From NCBI GenBank assembly GCA_026182355.1, contig JAPFBL010000117.1, positions 1,293,501 through 1,357,500 of the forward strand: a stretch of DNA of 64,000 bases. The letters run 5' to 3'. The notes beneath the pieces are model-generated. The model worked only from the letters and a program-made list of their open reading frames with translations, searched no databases and was not told where the DNA came from. Positions 56,620 through 64,000 of the stretch are shown here, piece after piece (the stretch's first letter is position 1; each line of letters begins with the position of its first letter). Origin of the DNA: Hermatobates lingyangjiaoensis. Taxonomy: Eukaryota > Arthropoda > Insecta > Hemiptera > Hermatobatidae. A program made the translations under genes and the position numbers.

Positions 56620-57075
56620 TTACTTTACTATAAGTAAAGTATAGTGACCATGGAAAAATTCAAACTCGAGATTTTGACGGATTTAAATTCTTTGAGTTGT
56701 TCAAAGTCATTTTTTGACGTTTTTTCGATGCCATCTGTGTGTGTTTGGGTGCGTGGGTATACCATTAAAAGATGTGGACACCTTGTAGCTTATAATTTAT
56801 TTATAAGTTTCATGGATGAAATACATATTTTAATACAAAATGAGTCTTGTAATGTACATGCGCACTATTGTTTGGAGGAAATATTGCATGATTAGAAAGT
56901 CACTTTTTGGCAATAATGTGTTTTTTTTTACATTTTCCTTCTCCTGAAGTACTAACTCCAGAATTTTAAAAATTTGGAATTATCATTTAAGAGACAAATT
57001 GAATACTGAAAAAAACTGCACATATTTTTGAAATACAAGGATGTTTATATTTTTCAATAAAATGTAGAAATATTG
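56620..57075 (+). mobile_element. Helentron-like repeat fragment (5' end intact)
   Basis: Starts TACTTTACTATAAGTAAAG preceded by T, then GTATAGTGACCATGG, ACTCGAGATTTTGACGG, GTGTGTTTGGGTGCGTGGG, ATTGCATGATTAGAAAGTCA and TTTTTCAATAAAATGTAG. It ends about 450 bp in. A chance 83-codon frame runs through it but is not shared with other copies. Confidence 0.78.
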
Positions 57076-59094
57076 ATTATTTTTGAATCTGAAAGCTACT
57101 AGGCATATATATTTTTATTCCATTCCAATTATCGCAAAGCTGCAAAAATCGAAAATAGAGATTCTTTAATTGACAGATTAAATCTTTTATATGGAAGTGC
57201 CATATAAAAGATCCATTGCCTACGAGAACAAAAGTAATGGAGATTATTTTATTGAGCATGGAGTCTTATCAAGAGATCTTCACTTTTTCTTTACAAAAAT
57301 ATTCTTGTGATGCTGAGGTAAAACCAATAATATCATAGGCATTAATGGTATGATTTAAAAAAAACAAGCGTTTATATGGGTAGTCAATCACTGTCTCTCT
57401 ATCCCAAAGATTAAAGTTCTATGAATCATCTCCCACTTAAATATTTATATCAGAAATGACAAATTTTTGGTCTATTTAACATAACTGAGATCTCTCTGTA
57501 AGAGATGGAATATAAAAATTGACGAAATAGTTAAACTAATAGAATGTAATTTTAGTTTATACTTTCATTAGATACAATGATGTATCAATGATACAATTTG
57601 AACTTATTGCAAACTCCATTGAATGCTCTCTGATTTCAGTAAAAATATTGCAGTCTAATATACTGACGGTCATATAGTAATAATAAAAACAGTAAAAATA
57701 ATTTTTTCTTCATGTGTATACCTGGAAACAAGAGAATATCTGGGAATAAGTTAGTAAATAATTTGCAAATATTTAAAAGAACAATATATGTATCAGACTC
57801 GAACATATTTGCATTATACTCATCATTATTGATAGGAGAGAAACTCATAAATAAATCAAGAAGTAATCAGTTAAAAGTTGTGAAGAAGAGCCGGGTCCGA
57901 TTTGTGTAAAGCGTTCATTCTCACTGTACTTTCATTTGTAAAGAATACTATATCTTCAAAATAGAATCTAAGTACATGTAAAACATCTATTAGTTATTTA
58001 CCTATTAAATTTCTTTGAATGGAAGCTCTATAATGATATAATATGATATATAATGATATACAGGGAAGAATTCAAACTCCCTATCTAGAAGAGGTAGAAG
58101 AAACCTTTGATCACAAAGATATCTTAAATGCATGCCAATCTCCTTTCAAAGAATAAAAATTTTTGTAAAATTCTACATAAAGCTAATAAAGCTAGGGATA
58201 CTTATTTATGTATATTTATTAAGGATATTACAGAAATTAAAATCTAAATTGAATTTAGATACAACAATGGGATGTACAATGTGACAGGTATTGCCGCAGA
58301 GTGAATTAGATTAAGGCTCTCCTCAGTTTAATAATTTTAATAACATTTCAGATTCAACAATAAATTTATTTTTCATATCACATTTAAAACGATTATAATC
58401 ACATAAAAAGAAATGTTAGAGATTTCATTAAAATGAATTAATAGCTGCAGTAAATAAAACGAAATGTCAGTTGGTTATTAACGAGTTTTGGTATTATGTT
58501 TACTTAACAGTAAAGTTGCAGAGCCATAAAGTTAAAGTTACATTAAACCATTCCAAATTTTTTTTTAAACAAATATTACTTGTTTGCTTCCCTTGAAGTA
58601 TTTTATTTGTAATCAGTAAAATAGAAAAGAAAATATTATCAAACTACAATAGTTTCCTAATAAATTAAAGATAACAAATTGTGACATTTTCTAATTATGA
58701 TATTCAGAAGTATTAGGTATTTAATACTTGCTCACATTAGTTTGTGTTTTAACATTATTTGTAAATTAATTACCAGTTTAAAAGAAATACTTTACCGATA
58801 TGATATGGTAGAAACATAAATTAAAATACTGAATTACAATGTGTAATTATAATCTAAATAAATCTTATAGTAAAGTACGATTTTGGGGGGTTGATAACAC
58901 ATAATCTCTATCGTACTTATAATAATGGTCCGTTTAATGCGCGACTATTACAGATCAATGCTGAATATGAATCTGTTAAACGCAATCATTTTCCATTCTG
59001 ATTCCATTTTACAGTCAATTATACCTAAATATTTTAATTAATTTTCTTTTTTCTATTACATCTTTTTAAAGGATGAATCTCAATGGACGTTCCA
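57076..59094. other. Unassigned AT-rich DNA
   Basis: No supported gene or repeat beyond short ATGATATA duplications near 58,030-58,060. Confidence 0.4.
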
Positions 59095-59177
59095 TACAGT
59101 AATATTATCAGTACAGGATATTATCTGTACTGATAATATCAGTACAGGATATTATCAGTACAGTAATATTATCTGTG
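59095..59177. repeat. Compound palindrome
   Basis: Alternating copies of ATATTATCAGTACAG and its reverse complement CTGTACTGATAATAT lie within 80 bp. The sequence can fold into more than one hairpin. No gene adjoins it. Confidence 0.85.
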
Positions 59178-60433
59178 TTTTACAATTGTTAATGTAAATT
59201 TTCGTAGTTATTTTTTAGCCCAAGACCATTGAAATATGAGTGCTTTGTTATCATCTCTTTCTAGTTGACTCAAATTAAACCTGGATAACAAGATCAAAAA
59301 TACGTCGGAGAACGGAATTTTCAGGATATAGTACTTAAAGAAACGAGTCATTAGTTAACTTCCAGAACTCTAATCTACAGAAAATATTAAAGATAACCCT
59401 TGAGAAGGATTTTAATTCTTTTCTTATACTATTTATATAGATATGAATCTTGACAGTTTTGAAAAATAATATATTGGTAGTAAAGTGTCCAAATTTTTAG
59501 AACAATAGAATAGTCTTAATTGATTTAAAATGGCAGGTAACTTCATGGTAGGTAACCACGAAGCATCGAATGGGCATATCCATTGAGATTAATAAAGTAT
59601 CACATCTGTTGTGTGACATTTTATAAAAGTGAGACATAAAAAGATTATATTACTTCTGTAATCCAAATTATGTTCTGACCTTCACAATATCTAGGTACAA
59701 AGTTCTGACAAGGAATGTATAGAGTTTCAAGGAGAAGGTAATATCGTTGGTAATGTTTCAAGAGTCGGATATTGTAAATTTTAATGGTTAATTTGTTGTT
59801 ATACAATATTTCATGGAAAAGACAAGATAGCAACTTGGAAAACAAGTACTGAAAACTTGAGAAGAAAGTAAGAGAAGAATATTTTATCCATCTTCTGAGA
59901 GTAAAAAATTTAGCAGTTGGAGTAAATGTAGTGTAAGGAACGTAAGACTTCTGTTTGGTGATAATATTCTTGATATGATACTGATGTATACAAGTAGTAT
60001 GGGATTAAAATTAAAAATGTCAGAGAAAAAAATTACACTATACAGACCTTAACAAAATGAGAACGCCCATTTACCTGCATGATTAGCTGCAATTAATGAA
60101 GCTAAGAAACAAAATTTAAATCAATTTTGGGAATCTGATGAAGGTAGAGCTCAAAAATTTATACATAAAATTTCTATTAAGATATTTTTTTATATGTAAT
60201 TCAATTTATTTTCTGTATTTGTTGTTTTTCGTTTTTTTTGTGATTTCTGTTGTCTGTAAGGTGATATCAAAATTGATTCCACTCTGCCAGAAAACCAGCA
60301 AAAAAACTATAAGTGGCCAATATAAAGCAATGTGTATCCAATGTATGGTATGATTGACCTCCATCTCTGGATTACCGTGTAATGCATAGTGAAAATATAT
60401 TGTGAATCATTAGTTGTGCAATCCGTAATTGTG
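59178..60433. other. Unassigned AT-rich DNA
   Basis: Nothing could be supported on either strand. Confidence 0.4.
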
Positions 60434-60735
60434 TGGTATTTACTCATTCTGAGGTAAAATGGATAAACCAACAAAAGTCTCCACACAAATGAAGTTTTAT
60501 TCAACGCGTTTCGAACACTTTGTGTTCATCATGAGGAAGACACCAAGGATGTGGTACTGACGGGTTGGTCCAGTGAAAACAACTTTTTTTGTCCAGTTGT
60601 TTTCATTGGACCAACCCGTCAGTACCACATCCTTAGTGTCTTCCTGATGATGAACACAAAGTGTTCGAAACGCGTTGAATAAAACTTCATTTGTGTGGAG
60701 ACTTTTGTTGGTTTATATCTCAGAATATATTGTGA
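60434..60735. mobile_element. Near-perfect foldback element with hammerhead (family 5)
   Basis: Left arm from ATTCTGAGGTAAAATGG and AAACCAACAAAAGTCTCC; right arm ends GGAGACTTTTGTTGGTTT and ATATCTCAGAAT. The arms (about 140 bp each) pair almost completely around a short centre near 60,585 (AACAACTTTTTTTGTCCAGTTGTT). The right-arm hammerhead at 60,641-60,679 has an intact core; the left-arm copy reads CTCATGA, losing the invariant G. No (TA)n at the borders in this case. No open frame. Confidence 0.82.
60641..60679 (+). ncRNA. Type I hammerhead ribozyme, intact core
   Basis: Stem I TTC, CTGATGA (60,644-60,650), one unpaired T, perfect 6-bp stem II GAACAC/GTGTTC with loop AAA, GAAA (60,667-60,670), palindromic CGCG, UU as cleavage site, then GAA pairing with TTC. 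This has the strongest stem II in the window. Confidence 0.78.
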
Positions 60736-60851
60736 ATGCCTCTATCCAACCTAATATGAAGATTACGCCTAACCCAGCGTAATATAGGTGGTCTCCTTTA
60801 GAGCCCTACTCATACTGAAAGAAGTGATGTAGGATTTCAGATAGGGTATTG

Positions 60852-61110
60852 TGCACGGAGGAAGGTAACAGTGATGTCTTAAAGAGCGTAAAGTACAAGG
60901 AAAGGGAATAAAGGGCTGAGCCAGCCGAGTCAGGGTAAACGAAGGACTTCAGGAAGAAATAATTAAAAGTTATTATCTGGCTGTCAACACTTGTAATCTT
61001 AACTATTTCTTCCTGAAACCTTTGTTTACCCTGACTTGCCTTTTCTAATCCTTTGCTCCCTTTCCTTGCACTGTGCATTCTTTAAAATTACTCTGTTTCC
61101 TCCCTTCGTG
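60852..61110. repeat. Foldback with degenerate hammerhead flank
   Basis: The left arm (60,852-60,964: ACAAGGAAAGGG, GTCAGGGTAAACGAAGG, CAGGAAGAAATAATT) reads back as the right arm (61,001-61,110: AACTATTTCTTCCTG, TTTGTTTACCCTGAC, CCCTTTCCTTGCA). Downstream to 61,230, GAGACTCTGACGAAGGCC followed by a damaged GAAA region looks like a decayed family 1 arm with the same order of upstream words as at 19,740-19,960. Confidence 0.7.
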
Positions 61111-61230
61111 TTAATATTTCAGCAGATGTTCTAGATCACTTGTTTCAGTATAACTGAGACTCTGACGAAGGCCACTAGTTTTTGCTGACAGATCCTAGTC
61201 ATATTTCTGTTTTTCATAGAATGGTTTAGC

Positions 61231-64000
61231 TGTTAATTTTTATTTCACATATTTACTATACACATTCATATATAACAAACACAAAAAATGATAACTCTTA
61301 GAAAACATTACAAAAACTCGATTTGATACTTCAACGAATCATCGACATCAGAAGAGGAGATGTGACTCTCTTGAGAAGAAAACCCTCACTGGAGAAACCC
61401 TTTGTAATAGTTGCAGTATATATGCTGTCAACAAAGGCAAAGAAAGGAGGGACCAAAAATAATGTAACTAAAGAAAAAAACACAATAATATAAATAGAGG
61501 AAATAATAAATTAAAATTAGATACAATGAGTAAGGGAAAAGAACAAAAAGGATAACAAAAGAGAAAAAAAATAAAAAAAATGAATAAAAAATTCCATGTA
61601 ACTCAAATAAATAGTAATTAAGAAAAACAGTTAAAAAATAATTAAAAAATAACTAACGCTTGAGATTGAGTCCGCGAATTATTTTAAAACCCTTCTGAAG
61701 ACTTTTATGTGCCTCTTCAGAAGCCCTCAAAATTAAACTTCAGTTTAAGAAATTTGCGTCCTTAGCAACAAGAATGTTATAGTGCTGATCAACGGAAGCT
61801 CTATGACTAATCATGCCTTGGCTAAGCTCAATGGAGACCGAATGTATATAAATATTAGAAAAAATAATCGAACCTCACTTAAATACAGAACCAAGATGCA
61901 TAGAACCCAGAAGAGGACAAAGCACTTACAATGATTGATGATTCGGAGAAGAGTTCAACGCAGGAAAAGATCATTATAGAAGGGGAACCAGAAGAAACTA
62001 GCCATACTAGCCCTCAAACAAGGACTTCTCAAAGATGACAAAACAGTAGCAAACTGATGCTTTGGCAATGCCCTCAGGGAATAAAGTAGAAAAGAAAGAA
62101 ATATAATAAATAAAAAGTCTGGAAACGATAACTTAACAAATGTATAATATAATATAAAAAAAAAGAATTGAAATAAAAAAATATTTCCCTAACATTTTTA
62201 GTTCAGACAAAAGTTACCCTCAAGGTAGAACGATTGTTCTTTGGGAGTCACTTGTTTGAATATCTAAACTTTAAAAGGTTTCATTGAAGATAACACTCCG
62301 ACGATCAGCATAGATAACAACTGATAGGTTACGGTACTGACCGATTCTTTCCGTTACTGACGGCTATTCATACAAATTTCGAGTAAATATAAAGAGAGGC
62401 AATGTAGACGGTACTATATTGGTTGTTTTTAGACTTAAACTGCAACGCTTTATACCAGAAAAGCCCCCACTAAATCCGGCAGCATTAATCGACCTCCAGA
62501 TAACAGGCTACCCTAATTTTGAGTTTTTCTAAGGGAGACGCTAATATCTTCTTTATAATGAAATATAGTAAAAATAGATGGAAAGCGTAAATGAGAAGGG
62601 AGTGATCTTTGATACGTGATCCCAAGATATGAACAGGAAAAAAGGAGGTGCTAGAAGGAAATTAAATTTTTAAGTTTTAGGTTGAAGTTACTAATCATTT
62701 GTCTCACATATGTGAGGCTTTTCAACAAACCCAGTAGATAACTTCTTTTTATCAGCATCTACCAATTTTTTAATAACAGCAAAAGAGCTGGAAAAGAAAA
62801 AAAAACTGAGAAAAAAATAACAATGGAATAGAAATAATTCCCTTTTAATAAAAAATAAATTGTAATCCTATAAACAATAAATAAATGACTAAGCTCAAGT
62901 AATAATTAACAAAATTAAAATGAAATCTTGATAATTAATTTAATTAAGAAATGAATAGAAATATGTCTTTAGAAAAAAATTTTAGAATACAGGTTAATTG
63001 TTCAGATTGATACAAAAATATGACTAGTTTCTAGGAACCATATATAGACTTCTTTAAAATACGATATCTATTGTATCGAGGATAGATTTTTTGTATTTCA
63101 ACTCTAAAACATTCATTAAAGCTGAGACAGTGAGATCCGGTGTAAATAGTTCCGAGTAGTGTCTTCTATTATTGCATTGCACATAATTACATAATTATAT
63201 CACCTGTTACTTACTTCGTAAAGCAAGCTTTTAACGATCATAGGTCTTCTTCAATTGGGTACTAAATAAATGATATATTAGTGCTATATCTAAATCTAAA
63301 CTAGTACTGGTGCCAGATTTAAAGAGAATCACGAGCCAATTAGATTAGTCGGGATAAGATAGCAAGAAGGAGGTACCAAGTCAGGTCAATGGTGACTTAC
63401 AGTGCTACCAGTTACACTACAGTCGCCGATGACTTTGGCGCCTCGCATCCATGACCTAGGAGTCTCAAGATTCTGTATTTATTTTCAAAGCTTTACCTTT
63501 ATTACCCGTCTGGTCACGTTTTAATCAAAAACCATCCCTCCTAGTTTAAGTATGATTAGTACTTGCAAATCAAAGAATCTGCATTTGGCCTAAAATGACT
63601 TCATTCTTCACCAATCTGTTTATGGTCAACCTAGAAAATAGTTTCTTCCTCACCCGTCAACCCTTCCCAGTTTGCTAGCACTTTATTCACGACAACTTCT
63701 TTGTTTGTCCCCAATGTGATTCAGCGTCTGAAGCTTAAATGCCAATTTCATACTGTTTTTTTTCATCTGTCTTCATCCATTTCCAGTTTGTCCATTATCT
63801 TTCTAGATTGGAAAGATAAAAATCACTTGATGGAAAGATAAAAAAAAATCACTCTCAGCAATTACTCTCTCATTAACTCCATCCTTTGAAATCATTATAA
63901 ATTCTTATTTTAATTTTAATTTTGACTTCATACTAACTTCCAAACAATAAAAAAAAACAGTATGTCATTGATCCCATAATCATTTTACTATAATTAATTA
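61231..64000. other. Unassigned AT-rich DNA
   Basis: No gene could be supported. A small hairpin with 9-bp arms, TTCTGAAGA and TCTTCAGAA, lies at 61,692-61,724. GC-richer patches near 61,780-62,060 and 63,340-63,470 have no recognised frame. Confidence 0.4.

Noticed and set aside
56644..56895. 83-codon protein-coding gene
   Set aside because: The frame lies within a Helentron-like repeat fragment and is not open in the other copies of the same repeat.

Overview
This window looks like AT-rich, repeat-dense DNA from an arthropod nuclear genome, most likely an insect. The evidence is indirect: long (TA)n tracts, split coding with GT/AG-type exon borders, a tRNA-derived SINE, Penelope-like retroelement (PLE) remnants, a Ty3/gypsy element whose LTRs begin AGT and end ACT, and a mariner fragment. 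Hemiptera is a guess from overall composition, not a demonstrated assignment. No bacterial operons, rRNA or functional tRNA genes are visible. Host coding sequence is scarce: two exon-like blocks on the minus strand (17,594-17,680, with a start codon and signal peptide, and 18,656-18,845).

Layout. 1-4,900 is featureless AT-rich DNA with one diverged direct repeat. 4,916-5,833 is a 34-bp minisatellite of 27 copies with no length change. 6.5-7.1 kb is a fragment of a Helentron-like repeat family. 7.8-9.2 kb carries hammerhead-ribozyme motifs and foldback repeats set in (TA)n. 10.2-10.6 kb is a 93-bp tandem repeat. 12.6-14.6 kb holds two broken PLE pieces (reverse transcriptase plus GIY-YIG nuclease) joined head to head. 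16-20 kb holds more foldback copies, the two exons and a SINE with a clean 9-bp target duplication. 20.4-23.9 kb is a large inverted repeat; its left arm was split by a complete 1.62-kb Helentron-like element while the right arm preserves the empty site. 29.3-35.4 kb is a nested cluster centred on a 5.2-kb Ty3/gypsy element on the minus strand. 37.1-38.7 kb is a second long copy of the Helentron-like element. 40.0-40.5 kb is a mariner fragment between 53-bp direct repeats. 45.8-46.3, 50.4-51.1, 56.4-56.6 and 60.4-61.2 kb are further foldback elements. Much of the rest is unassigned AT-rich DNA.

Most interesting system. Several unrelated-looking foldback repeat families, mostly inserted in (TA)n tracts, carry a type I hammerhead ribozyme core: CUGANGA, stem II, GAAA, a 4-nt self-complementary stem III (GATC, CATG or CGCG), then UH, with stem I complementary across the site. 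The best copies are at 8,972-9,014 (+), 45,930-45,968 (-) and 60,641-60,679 (+). Hammerheads are known from the LTRs of Penelope-like elements, and PLE remnants lie in the same window. Three of the foldbacks also share an asymmetric tail of about 40 bp beyond one arm, reminiscent of the extension described for Penelope. Together they suggest non-autonomous PLE-derived elements that self-cleave and insert into (TA)n, possibly needing dimeric ribozymes because stem III is so short.
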